Source of the DNA: Rhinopithecus roxellana
Lineage: Eukaryota > Chordata > Mammalia > Primates > Cercopithecidae
Length of the DNA stretch: 64,000 nucleotides
Direction: 5' to 3'
Assembly: GCF_007565055.1 (NCBI RefSeq)
Contig: NC_044557.1
Span: forward strand, 78,750,595 to 78,814,594
This document shows positions 34,746 to 45,843 of the stretch, piece after piece. The translations under genes and the position numbers were made by a program. Numbering within the stretch: the stretch's first letter is position 1; each line of letters begins with the position of its first letter. The notes under the pieces were generated by a model. The model did not search any database and was not told where the DNA came from. It was given only the letters and a program-made list of their open reading frames with translations.

Positions 34746-37700
34746 AAGCAAAATCTTTTTTTTTTTTAGTTTTGTCTTACCAAAGTCCTTGTGATATATA
34801 TTTATGGCACCAAATATCTGGTATTTCTTTTCTTTGTTTTCTGAAATATACACTTTAACAGGACATCCTGAATTTTCTAAATGTAAAAACAGCATTCTAC
34901 TAAGAGAAAAGAATTAATTGAAAAAACCAAAAACTTTTATATAAAACATCTATGCAGTTTATACTGATGTTTGATAAAAATACATACAAATATCTTCTTT
35001 GTGTTGGTGACACATAGAACATTCCAAACTTTATGTATTTTATTATTTTTTATTTTTAACTAGCATATGTGGCAATCTAGAGTTTATAGAAAATTTCAAA
35101 TATATCATTTAATTCTCACAAATGGTATTTTATTTCATCTTTCTTTTACCTAGGAGACAAAGGATCAAAAGGTTATCACCTTGATTAGAGAGCTTAAAAT
35201 TTTTTGATTTGAAAACTGGGAATTTTATTCTCTTATATAATGTCTTTTGTGCTTTTATGCATAAATGATCTTGAAATTTCAAAAAATGCTTAATAATGAG
35301 ACAATATTTTTATGTTAGTTTTATTTAAGATATCTGAAAGTGAAACTTTTAATTGTTCTGCTGTTCTCAACCTTGAAAACTTGAGCAATTAATCAGATTT
35401 ATTCCAGTGATGATGACAAATGTAAATGAAAAGCAGGGATTTTTTGCTTTCATTAAGTATTCTGATATTCTCTGTATCTTTTAATTATATGAAAATTGTG
35501 TTATATCTGTGCAGAAATATTCAAATTTTAAGTAATAGCTACTATTCAACTGTACTTTCATATTTAATTATTTTAAATACCTGTGATTCCAAAGTTTGTT
35601 TATGAGTATTTATTATTTTAACTAGTGTTTTGGATGTGTCCTTGTACATGAATTTTCAGAATGTTACAAATGATTATGCAAGTTGAGAATTTACAGAGTC
35701 TGTGTCAACATTACAAATAATCCCCAAATACTTCACCCTCTTATGAGTTTCCATATTAATGAGGAAATTGACCTGATGCAGACCATAAGTCATACATAGA
35801 CAGCCATCTTTAATTGTAAATTGTGGACTGAATTTTGAATTACTTATTTTTTTAACTAGGTGTTTAACTAGGTATTTTTTTATGTTTTTCAAATACCATA
35901 AATACACAATAAGTAATACCCATATGGTGTCAATTGAATCTTGCTTTCAAGAAGATAAATTCATACCATTAATGGTTAATGAATGATATCTAGCTTCATA
36001 AAGACATCTGAAAAATGCTAACTGAATTATAATGAAATATTTATTAATATGGGCATATTTGTAAATTGTTTCAGAAAATTAGAAGCCATTTATTAATACA
36101 AGTAATGCAATAAGGGTGGATATAAGCAAAACCAGCTATCCCCATGAAGCTGTTGATATAATTTTTAACTTTTACTAATTTTTCGTGAAATTAGAGGTGA
36201 AATAGCAATCCATAGCTATTGTAGAAAGGAGGTCAATGATATGATAGAAAAAATGATCTTTAACTTTTTAATAGAAATATTTCGAAAAAACTCACTTACA
36301 TGTAATTTATTTTTTACCCAATTAGTACAACTCTCTTCTCTGTGATAACCTAGAGCAAGACAATTGCCTTTTCCATATTTCTTACCTTCAGATATTTGCA
36401 TATAATTATTTTGTTTCCCCACAGTCTCCTCCTTTTTAATCAACACTTTCTCATTGCCTTTAACTATTCTTCTATGACATTCTTAATTTCTAAGTCACAG
36501 TGATACATATGTATGCATATAAATTAAAATGTGCATATGCTTATGTACTCCCATGCAATCTGAAAAATAAAACATTGAGGACAAAGTATTTTTAGGAAGA
36601 ATAAAGAATGCTATTTGTAGCATCTTTTCACAGGCCAAGGGAATTTCTTTCTTTTTTAAAATAAACATCAATACAAATCGAATTTGATATCTTTTAAAAT
36701 CTTCAGAGAGAAAACAATATGAATTATGTGAAATGTTGACTCATGGACTTATTTTTAGCAGAAAAGGGAAGATAAATTACAACAAAGTACATATTAGTAT
36801 TTTGTGTTAATTGATTTTTAAAAGCATATAATGTGATTTCTTCAACTACCTTAATATCTTGTCATTTTAGTTGTTGTTTTGGTTTTAATGATATATGTTC
36901 CATAAAATGTAACATAGTAAAATTCTCAATATGTTATGGTTTCTATTTTCTGTCATATGTGTAGTAAAGGCAAAACAACCTCAGACTATGATTCACTCTA
37001 ATTTATCTTTATTCTACCTTGAAATAAATATGTTAGTCTATTGAAGATCAAGTTTAGCTTTGTCCCATAGGACTATTCATTGTTTCCAACTACATTTGTG
37101 GTAAGGGATACCTCCACTACCACTGCCACTGATTAATCACCATTTTTACCATAAACCAAATTGCAGTATGTAATGGGACCATGTTTACCAGTATTCTGTT
37201 TTGCATTGAAATGTTTATTTTTGTATTAGTGCCACACTTTTGATAAGCTCTGATTTTGACTTTGTCTATTTAGTAAAGGAAAATTAGTGCTTTAGGTCTT
37301 TTTAAAGCTTCTATTCAAAAACCTGTTATGTACCCAGTGTCTTCTTGGCTTTACCCCATATTTCTTCAAATCTCTTTGTCATGGTTATCCTTCTACTTCT
37401 TAGAATTTGCTCTTCTTTCTCTGTGCAGAAGAACTGCCTTCAGGCTGCCAATGCCCACTGTATTTGTGCTTTTTTGCACAAGTGACCAGAACTTTATGTC
37501 ACAGATGACAGATTATAACTGAAGCCTGAGAGGTGAGGGAGTATTAATTCTCCAAGTCTCTTGCTGCTGACTGAGAGAACTCCATGGTGTGACCAGCACT
37601 CCCCAGAGCACCCCAGCATGAGCCAGAAATACCCTTTCTGGGACTTTAGCTGATAGTGCACCCTTGCTTGACTTTTTCCCTTTCTGGTCCTAATTTCTTT

Positions 37701-37884
37701 CACCTAACCTGATTTTTGTGGGAATAACTAAATTACTTCTACCTACATGTTCCTCTCTGTTGATGTCCCAAAAGTCCAACTTATATTTTCTAAAGAATTC
37801 AAGTGTGATGGTATTGACACCAGACAAAATATAAATCAGACTGTTTTATACTAATATAAGTTACAATGAGCCATGAGGTCATTT
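34746..37884. other. Unique AT-rich sequence
   Basis: No gene recognised. A weak MIR-like patch lies near 35110-35190 (AATTCTCACAAATGG). Frames at 35674-35907 and 36216-36446 (minus) match nothing I know. Confidence 0.45.
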
Positions 37885-38530
37885 TGTATCAAATATATTT
37901 ATTGTCAGCCTACTAAAGCCCTGGTCATATTCTATGTACTTGAGATGTAACAGTAAATACAATAAACAAAGTTTCTGTTTTTACAGAGTTTCTCTTCCAG
38001 TTTGGAGAAGTATACAAATAAGTAAACATATACACCTATGTGTACACACATATATGCTTCTGTAAAAAATAAATACATAAATCACAAAACAGAAAAATAA
38101 TCTAGTGATGAGTGCTATCAAAAAAAAAAAGCTAAATTAGAATGTCATAGAAAGGAACTGGAACGGTGCTTCAGATTTTTAGTCAGAGGAGGTCTCTGTA
38201 AAAGGGATAGGTTGCATTGAAGTTGAGATCTAAAATGACAGGAACAGTCTAAATCTTTGAAGATTAGGAATAAAAACATTCCAGCCAGGAGGGACACTGG
38301 GTGCATGAGCAAGTGGCCAGAGTATTTAAAACAGGATGAGTAAAAAAAGAAAAATGTTTTAAAAAAGAGAGACAATCTGAGTCATTATTTATCAGGGACT
38401 TAAAAGTCATACCATGTGCTTTTATGTGTGTAGTAGAAAGACATTGGATATTTGAACAGAGGAGTTACTTGATCTGATTTTAATGAAAAGACATTTTAGC
38501 CATTCTGTGATTAAAGGGTTCCAATACAGG
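37885..38530 (-). repeat. LINE-2 3' part, antisense
   Basis: TATATTTATTGTCAGCCTAC, then ACTTGAGATGTAACAGTAAA, GATGAGTGCTATC (38108) and GAGTTACTTGATCTGATTTT (38461) follow the L2 3' end read in antisense. The element appears to continue at 39080 and 40760 after insertions. Confidence 0.6.
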
Positions 38531-39079
38531 ATCTTAGGTTTGGTTACCTGCAAACAGAAATAAGGGAAGCAGAATTGGGCAGAGGGAGAAAATAAACTGT
38601 GATAAAGGTGAAACAGAAGGCTCAGACAATCCTACATGCAGCTCAGGAGCTGGCCCTCTGCAGTTGTCCCAAAGGGAATCAAGGGTGTCTGGGCCTTTAT
38701 ACCCTCACATCAGACAGTAACTAGACGTCATATACCCTATGGACAAGGCACCTCCCTTTGGGTAAAGCAGTGCTGCGAGAAGTACACATCTGTGAGCCAT
38801 CAACAGCCAACATTTCCAGCAGCTGGGAAAATGAGTGGCTCAGTTAGACAGGAAATCCTCTTTCTTACACACTTACTATGTGTGATATTCACCGACATTT
38901 TCAGTGAAATTCTATTTTATTTTATTTTATTTTATTTTATTTTATTTTATTTTATTTTATTTTATTTTATTTTATTTTATTATTAGAAGCGAATCTGGTC
39001 ATAATCTATGAAATTAATTTCATCAATCTTTGTTTTAGTTTAAAAAGCCTTCTGACCTAGGGAATGTGTAGAAGGAGAA
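38531..39079. repeat. Unclassified insertion in L2, contains (TTTTA)n
   Basis: The L2 text stops near 38530 and resumes near 39080. The block in between is GC-richer and LTR-like at first. Its last 210 bases share clear similarity with 40568-40760 (TTTCTTACACACTT, TTTTCAGTGAA, TTAATTTCAT). I cannot name the family. Confidence 0.4.
38912..38982 (+). repeat. (TTTTA)n microsatellite
   Basis: About 14 nearly perfect TTTTA units in a row. The related sequence at 40632-40647 has only about three units, so the array expanded after the two copies formed. A frame ending in FYFILFYFIL is an artefact of the repeat. Confidence 0.97.
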
Positions 39080-39300
39080 ATGAAGAAGCAGGAAAGTACA
39101 TGAAAAATAGAGAGATCAGGAGGTTGTTATTAGCCTAGGCAGGAGGGGAATGTTACCTGGACAAGGGCGGTATCCAGGTAGTGGAGAGAAGTGTTAGATT
39201 TGAGACTTATTTTGAACCCAATTATATTTTATGTTCTGTTAGATTTGAGTACAGAAAATGAGTACTGAAAAGAAAAGAGACAAAGGTAACTCCTGGTTTA
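39080..39300 (-). repeat. LINE-2 continuation, antisense
   Basis: GAGATCAGGAGGTTGTTATTAGCCTAGGCAGG.. near 39111-39145 and GTATCCAGGTAGTGGAGAG match the next part of the antisense L2 consensus. Confidence 0.5.
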
Positions 39301-40131
39301 TATTGTTTAAAGTACTTTTTATTCATGAACAATTGAATAAATCATGATTCAATGTAGCAATAATGGAAAAAATGCCACAAAACATTTGATAGGGGAAACC
39401 AAAATTTACTCTGGGATATGTTGCAGTTGAAGTGGCTATTATATATTCAATGTCAAGTATATGGTACATTATGCAAATCTAAAATGTAGGGAAGCAATTA
39501 TAGATATAAATGTGGGAGTCACCACACACAAATTAAAATCATGGAGCTGGATACCACTATCTGAGGCAGTGCCTGTCAAGATTTTTTTTTGATCCACAAT
39601 AAAAAGCATTTTGCTTCTTAACCCATATTCATGTATAACTACTAAAACAAAAGTTTCACAAAATTGCTTGCATTGATTATGCAGGATTTAATATTTAAAG
39701 GACTCACAAGGCTTTGCAAGTCATACACTTATTAAAGCTTTAACAAAGTTAAATAATGCAGTACAACAGGAGAAAGAAAGTACAAGCAATCATTGTTGGT
39801 GGAGAGATTTTTAGGCAGGTTTCCAGAGTTCTTTCTAAGTTTCACAGAAGGCACATCATCTTTCATCTATTTCACTCAGACATGCACATGACATCTTTGT
39901 CTTAGGGGAGCCCAGGAGTTTCCAGTGGGGTTTGTCTTACCTCGCTGGACACATTCCCAAATTAGATTGTATAAGCAGTTAAATCAGGTGCAAGCTATCA
40001 ATTTATATATTGGTAAATAATGTCAATAAGTTTGCTTTTGCTGCTTTCAGGAAATGTTTTACACTCAAAGTGCACATATATACTACTATTCAAAGTCATT
40101 CTTTTTTTGTTTTGTTTTGTTTTTGTTTTTT

Positions 40132-40178
<47 letters not shown>

Positions 40179-40740
40179 AGACAGTGTCTAACTCTGTCAC
40201 CCAGACTGGAGTGCAGTGGCACAATCTCAGCTCACTGCAACCTCTGCCTCATGGATTCAAATGATTACCATGTTTAAGCTATTATCCTGCCTCAGCCTCC
40301 CAAATAGGTGGTATTACAAGTATGTGCTACCACACCCAGCTAAATTTTGTATTTTTTGTAGAGACCACATTTGGCCATGTTGGCCAGGCTGATCTTGAAC
40401 TCCTGACCTCAAGCCATCTGCTCGCCTCAACCTCCCAAAGTGCTGGGATTACAGATGTGAGCCACTATGCCAGGTGCCTGGCCTCAGACTCATTCTTATG
40501 TTTTCCAAGAGTCAATACAAAATTTCAGACACTCTCAGAGATTAACCTAGAGCTGTCCCAGTCTGGCAATAAAATAACTCTTTCTTACACACTTGATATG
40601 TGTGGTGTTCAATGATATTTTCAGTGAATTTCTATTTTATTTTATTTAATAATGGACATATTTATGTAATAGTCATAGCCCATTAAATTAATTTCATAAA
40701 TTTTTGTATTAGGCATCAGTTTGAAAAACAAACACTGATC
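39301..40740. repeat. LTR-like insertion in L2, carrying an Alu
   Basis: The stretch GGACTCACAAGGCTTTGCAAG (39700), GGGGAGCCCAGGAGTTTCC (39905) and AGTTAAATCAGGTGCAAGC (39977) looks like a long terminal repeat that I cannot name. It is interrupted by the Alu at 40101-40484 and ends in the segment similar to 38862-39075. Confidence 0.4.
40101..40484 (-). mobile_element. AluS-type Alu, antisense
   Basis: A T-rich tail (about 40103-40176) is followed by antisense Alu: GAGTGCAGTGGCACAATCTC, then TTGGCCATGTTGGCCAGGC, to CAGGTGCCTGGCC at 40484. Short direct repeats TCATTCTT flank it (about 40095 and 40490). The divergence suggests an older AluS. Frames of 74-97 codons here are Alu artefacts. Confidence 0.88.
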
Positions 40741-41250
40741 TAGGGATTAAATGTAGAGGGAGGGAGAATGGAAGAGAACACAGGACTGGATGCTTGGAAA
40801 CACAAACACTTCAGGGATAGAAAGAAGAGGAGGAAATAGAAGAAAGGCTTGAGAAAAAGCAAAGATAAAAAGAAATGCAAGAAGGCTATTATATCCTTGA
40901 AACTAAGAAGAAAATATCTGATGAAGAGGTCAAGTGTTGCTGAGAGGCATAGGGCATCATGTAGTGAGAAATGAATGTTGGTTTAGGTGAAATAATTGTT
41001 GAGGATCTTGATGATAATTGAATGGATGTCTGTTGGAGTGGATTGAGAGGAGAATGATACATGAGAAACCAAAGACTTGGACACAGGACATTTTTCAAGA
41101 TATTTGCCCTAAAGAGGCAAGTGAGGCAGTAATTTGATTAGGTTATGGAGTAAAAACAGTATTTTGGGGGTTAAATTACAACATGCTTATATGACAAGGG
41201 CAACAATCCAACAGAAGGCAAAAATATGACGATTTAAGAGATAAAAGGAA
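40741..41250 (-). repeat. LINE-2 continuation, antisense
   Basis: AGAAGAGGAGGAAATAGAAG (40822), GGTCAAGTGTTGCTGAGAGG (40928) and nearby text fit the antisense L2 consensus upstream of the earlier pieces. Order and orientation agree with 37885-39300. Confidence 0.5.
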
Positions 41251-42508
41251 ATATTGCAGGAAAGAACTAGAGAAGGCAAGAGACAGTGTTGCCCAGCAAA
41301 CAATGTGAGGGCTTATACCCTATGTATTCACTAGGGCAGCTTATCCATTTGCATACAAATCAGCGGAGTATATGGCAATAGATTTAAAACATTAGTTTAT
41401 TGAATGGAGTAAAATTGAATGAGTTCTTTGGTAACTCGTCATTTCACAGGTGTGTTCTTTCTACGAGAAAGCTATAGAGAGCAGGTAGCATTAGATCTGA
41501 AGAGAGAAATAAGGAGAAAACTATTTATCTGAGGGATGTGAGACTAAATCTGTAGAAGAACATAGTTGGTTTACTGAGTATCACTGAGATCTTACTTGAG
41601 ATTTCTTCATCAGACCAGTTGCCTGTGTGCTTTTCTACAGCCATTTTCAACTGTGTGGTTGAAGGCAGAGAGTTAGCCAAAGGCTGATTGTAATTAGGGT
41701 CGAAAGTCTAATGGAGAAATGTGGTAGAACAAGAAAAAAGTAAGAATTGAGGATGTACACATAAAAATGAATAGAATTTCTTATCTAGGTTAGGTAAAGA
41801 CAAATAAGGGTAGTGGTGGCAAACGAAAATGATGATAGGGTACAAATGTGATTGAATAATATAAAGAGTGGGGGTTTTAGAGCAAGTAAACTCTAAAGAC
41901 AGGATGTCGGGGAGGGTTCAAATGTTCAAATATAGATTTTTGGAGACCGTACAGTTAATAACAATGACAGTAACAATAGTATTACTGATGGGAGTTGCTG
42001 GGTGAGATTGGGTGAGGGAAAAGTAGTTGGAATTGAAGATATTATCGAAGTGCTAGAAGGATTATCCACATGGATTTTGTTATCTTGCGAATGATGACTT
42101 AGACTGGAAGGTGGAAGACAAGTGGAAATCACTTTCACATAGAGTAAGGGTGCCTTCTGACTTTTGTGGGTTGGATGTGAGATTCTGCCAGCCTCTAGCA
42201 TGTGAGTCTCCACCCTGCTGCCTGAAAACCTTTGTGCTATTGGCAGTTGAGATACTAAGAAGTTCTCTTTGGTGAGTTTATTTCCTACTTTCCAGGACAT
42301 TACCAATATTTACCTGATCTTTGCTATTCTAATTTCTAATGTTAACTTTGTGCTTCTTCAACACATATGTATATGTCACATATGTGTATGTATTACGAAT
42401 AGGTGTCATTTTCCTTGTCCTCATTTAATGGAAGAAGCAGCATTTTATGACTTCTCTTTGTACAGGTGTTCCATGACGCTCAAAGTTTCCTGTATAAAAT
42501 GATCATGG
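41251..42508. other. Unique sequence flanking the ERV
   Basis: No gene or repeat recognised. The 126-codon minus frame at 41926-42306 has no recognisable domains. Confidence 0.45.
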
Positions 42509-43213
42509 TGTGCTTGGAATTGATTCCTTCTGGTGGGTTCTTGGTCTCACTGACTTCAAGAATGAAGCCGGGAACCCTCGCAGTGAGTGTTACAGTTTTT
42601 AAAGATGGTGTGTCCGGAGTTTGTTCCTTCAGATGTTCAGATGTGTCCAGAGTTTCTTCCTTCCAATGGGTTTGTGGGCTCATTGACTCCAGGAGTGAAG
42701 CCGCAGACCTTCACAGTGAGTGTTACAGCTCTTGAAGGTGGTACGTCTGGAGTTGTTTGTTCCTCCTGGTGGATTCGTGGTCTCACTGACTTGAAGAGTG
42801 AAGCCGCAAACCTTCGCAGTGAGTGTTACAGCTCATAAAGTTAGTGCAGACCCAAAGGGTGAGCAGCAGCAAGATTTATTGTGAAGATTTAAAGAACAAA
42901 GCTTCCACAGCGTGGAAGGGAACCCAAAGGGGTTGTCATTGCTGGCTTGGGTGGCCAGTTTTTATTCCCTTATTTGGCCCCGTGTACATCCTGCTGATTG
43001 GTCCATTTTACAGAGTACTGATTGGTGCGTTTACAAACCTTTAGCTAGAAACAGAGTGCTGATTGCTGCATTTTTACAGAGTGCTGATTGGTATGTTTAC
43101 AAACCTTTAGCTAGACAAAGAGCACTGATTGGTGCATTTACAAACCTTTAGCCACACAGAAAAGTTCTCCAAGTCCCCACTTGACCCAGGAAGTCCAGCT
43201 GCTTCACCTCTCA
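42509..43213 (-). mobile_element. 3' LTR of ERV9-type provirus (LTR12-like)
   Basis: On the minus strand the LTR begins TGAGAGGTGAAGC (43213) and ends near 42509. The U3 has tandem repeats with CCAAT boxes (GCTGATTGGT.. on the plus strand, 43005-43135). A TATA-like AATAAAA lies near 42966, then the R/U5 part with AATAAA at 42880-42875, and U5 repeats of GAGTGTTACAG (plus strand). This matches LTR12, the LTR of HERV9. Minus-strand flanks give ATGG/ATAG as a possible 4-bp duplication with one mismatch. Confidence 0.88.
43005..43140 (-). promoter_or_regulatory. CCAAT-box tandem repeats in LTR12 U3 (3' LTR)
   Basis: Four intact ATTGG motifs (CCAAT on the LTR strand) recur with spacers ending TTTACAAACCTTTAGCTAGA. 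A fifth is mutated (GATTGCTGC). LTR12 U3 repeats are known NF-Y-bound enhancers. Confidence 0.7.
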
Positions 43214-44793
43214 ATCCCCACTCTAAACAAGACATCCAAACTGTTGTTGGGAATTGGGCAATGACTGCTCTAGCTACTTCCTGCAAGATAGGGGTGAAGA
43301 AAGGGGCCTGCAGTTGTAGTGTCCTCCAGAGAGGAACTCTCTAGGCCAGAGAAAGGGCCAGCAGGTTGGTGCAGGGGTCCTTGGTAGAAGTTGTTAGCTG
43401 AGCTCATTTGAGGTTCCATTTGTAAGACCATATGTAGCTTGATAGCCTCAATTCTACAGGAAACAAATTTGACAAGGAGGTTAAAAATACAAGGCTCGAA
43501 GGCCAGTAACATAAGATGGCTGTCAAGGGACCTAAAAAGGGGAGAAGCCATGTTGCCCAACTCCAGAGGTTGGTATAAGAGTTTGAAAGGCATTGCCTGA
43601 TTTCAGAAACCTTTTCCTGTAAATGCCAGGTGGCATCTTGTACTATCCCTGATTGGTTAGTGTAAAAGCAACAGTCTTCCCCTAAGAAAGTGCATAGTCC
43701 TCCTTTCTCAGCAATGAGGAGGTCTAGGCCTTGGCAGTTTTGGAGAGTCACTGCTGCCAAAGAGTCTATTTGGGATTGTAGTTACTATCCTTACTGGATA
43801 GATTTTGTTATTTCTTGCAAACTGTCTGAGAAATTCTTTGAGGGTGTGTAGTAGTAGGATAATAATAAAGATAAACTGGCTATTCCAGTTCCTGTAGCAG
43901 TGGCCATTTCTAACCCTATAAGTAGGGGCATTACTTGCATGGCCCTACGCTGATGGACTTGAGCTTTGAGCGGCACTTATAGGGTCTGATTTCCATAAGA
44001 TTAGAAGTTAGGATAATATATGTTACACTGTTAACTTTTAGCAAACTTTACTTTTGTTGGAAACCCTGTAAGTTTGGGATTTCAATTATTCTTTGCTATT
44101 AATAACACCTGGTTCAGTCCAGATTAATTTAAAATTGGTATAGATGGCTCCTTCCTGATGCTGTAAATGCTTTAAGGTTTGGCTGAGTGCAAAGAGCTCA
44201 CATGTTTGAGCAGACCAATTATTTGGCAATTTTCCTAACTGCTTCTACAAGAGTTCCTTTATTGCTTACTAAATACCCATTGTTTCTTTTTCCCTTAATC
44301 GCCTGGGAGGAACCATCATCCTGTCCTGAAGGGAGTTCTTCCTAGGTCAGATTGGACTTTTGTATGGTAATTAATTAAGATTTAGATCCCCTGTTAGGAA
44401 ACCTGCTGGGTTAAGGATTTTTGATAGGAAGGCTATGGGTTGTCAGAGGCCTCAGTGCTTTTGGGTTATGCCATTGTTTGCACCGACAACAAGGTGGTAT
44501 TGGACTGTTATAGGGTCATGGAGAAGACCATCAGTTATCAATTATAGGTTTTAAATTTACTCTGGCTTTTAAAGGAATAGGGTACGCTGTTTTTTCTTCC
44601 CTACTTCCATCTCTCTTTCTCTTTGACTTCTTTGTCTCTCTCTTTCTGACTCCCCCTTTGTCTGTCTCTTTCCTCTCTTTCTTTGACTTTGTCTGTCTCT
44701 CTCTTTCCTTTCTGCTGGTCTTTCCCTGCTTCTGCTTGCCACTTATGCTGTTGTTGTCCCCTCTCCTTCCCCTATTTGATGGCTTGGCAGTGT
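43214..44793 (-). pseudogene. ERV9-type env remnant (mainly transmembrane subunit)
   Basis: Minus strand, 3' end of the provirus. Near 43976-43791 is a 61-codon frame that looks like the start of a transmembrane subunit (a hydrophobic Gly/Ala-rich fusion-peptide-like stretch). It ends at a stop at 43791. Near 43760-43404 a 118-codon frame carries an immunosuppressive-domain-like helix, a CX6CC motif (about 43694-43668) and a hydrophobic membrane anchor. The surface subunit is represented only by short, stop-ridden patches at 43990-44500. A GA-rich purine tract at about 44590-44730 encodes a Lys/Glu/Arg-rich segment. The envelope is not expressible as one protein. Confidence 0.75.
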
Positions 44794-44808
44794 AAGACTG
44801 CCATCTCC
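44794..44808. repeat. TSD of L1 copy B, left
   Basis: AAGACTGCCATCTCC is repeated exactly at 50990-51004. Confidence 0.95.
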
Positions 44809-44819
44809 GGGGGGCGGAG

Positions 44820-44829
44820 CAAGATGGCC
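44820..44829 (+). promoter_or_regulatory. YY1 site in L1 5'UTR (copy B)
   Basis: CAAGATGGCC followed by G sits about 12 bases into the element, the canonical position for YY1-directed start-site choice. Confidence 0.8.
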
Positions 44830-45843
44830 GAATAGGAACAGCTCCAGTCTCCAACTCCCAGCGCGAGCGACACAGAAGACTGGTGATTTCTGCATTTTCA
44901 ACTGAGGTACTGGGGTCATCTCACTAGGGAGTGCCGGACAATCGGTGCTGGTCAGCTGCTGCAGCCTGACCAGCGAGAGCTGAAGCAGGGCGAGGCATGA
45001 ACTCACCTGGAAAGCACAAGGGGGAAGGGAATCCCTTTTCCTAGCCAGGGGAACTGAGACACACAACACCTGGAAAATTGGGTAACTCCCACCCCAATAC
45101 CGCGCTTTAAGCAAACGGGCACACCAGAAGAATATATCCCTCACCTGGCCGGGAGGGTCCCACGCCCACGGAGCCTCCCTCATTGTTAACACAGCAGTCT
45201 GCGACGATCTAACCACAAGGCAGCAGCAAGGCTGGGGGAGGGGCGCCCACCATTGCTGAGGCTTAAGTAGGTAAACAAAGCCGCTAGGAAGCTGGAACTG
45301 GGTGGAGCTCAGAGCAGCTCAAGGAAACCTGCCTGTCTCTATAGACTCCACCTCTGGGGTCAGGGCTCAGCTAAAAAACAACAGGGGAAGCAGCAGAGGC
45401 CTGAGCAGACGTGAACGACTCTGTCTGACAGCTTTGAAGAGAGCAGTGGATCTCCCAACATGGAGGTTGAGATCTGAGAACGGACAGACTGCCTGCTCAA
45501 GTGGGTCACTGACCCCTGAGTAGCCTAACTGGGAGACATCCCCCACTAGGGGCAGTCTGACATCCCACACCTCACAGGGTGAAGTACACCCCTGAGAGGA
45601 AGCTTCCAAAGTAAGAATCAGACAGCTACACTCGCTGTTCAGCAATATTCTATCTTCTGCAACCTCTGCTGCTGATACCCAGGCAAACAGGGTCTGGAGT
45701 GGACCTCAAGCAATCTCCAACAGACCTATAGCTGAGGGTCCCGACTGTCAGAAGGAAAACTATCAAACAGGAAGGACACCTATACCAAATCCCCATCAGT
45801 ACGTCACCATCATCAAAGACCAGAGACAGATAAAACCACAATG

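Larger units (their letters stand above)
44531..44854 (-). other. Chimeric L1-antisense/ERV open frame
   Basis: A 107-codon minus frame whose first 15 or so codons (METGAVPIRP..) come from the antisense L1 5' end. The rest is the ERV GA-rich tract, giving a highly basic and acidic Lys/Glu/Arg-rich peptide. It lies directly downstream of the L1 antisense promoter zone. It is probably accidental, but it is a possible chimeric transcript. Confidence 0.25.
44743..45216 (-). other. Antisense open frame across L1 5' end (ORF0-like position)
   Basis: A 157-codon minus frame inside the L1 5'UTR that crosses the L1 boundary at 44809 and ends 22 codons into the ERV. It aligns with the frame at 21545-22120 of copy A. 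Expression is unknown. Confidence 0.35.

Noticed and set aside
38636..38986. 116-codon plus frame ending in repeated ILFYF
   Set aside because: The C-terminus is the (TTTTA)n microsatellite, and the rest overlaps an unclassified repeat.
40010..40277. Frames with long Phe runs, including the similar one at 6101-6322
   Set aside because: They arise from Alu T-tails read as Phe codons followed by antisense Alu. They are standard artefacts.
41926..42306. 126-codon minus frame next to the ERV
   Set aside because: Low-complexity Ser/Pro/Leu composition at the end, no motif and no splice context that I can see.
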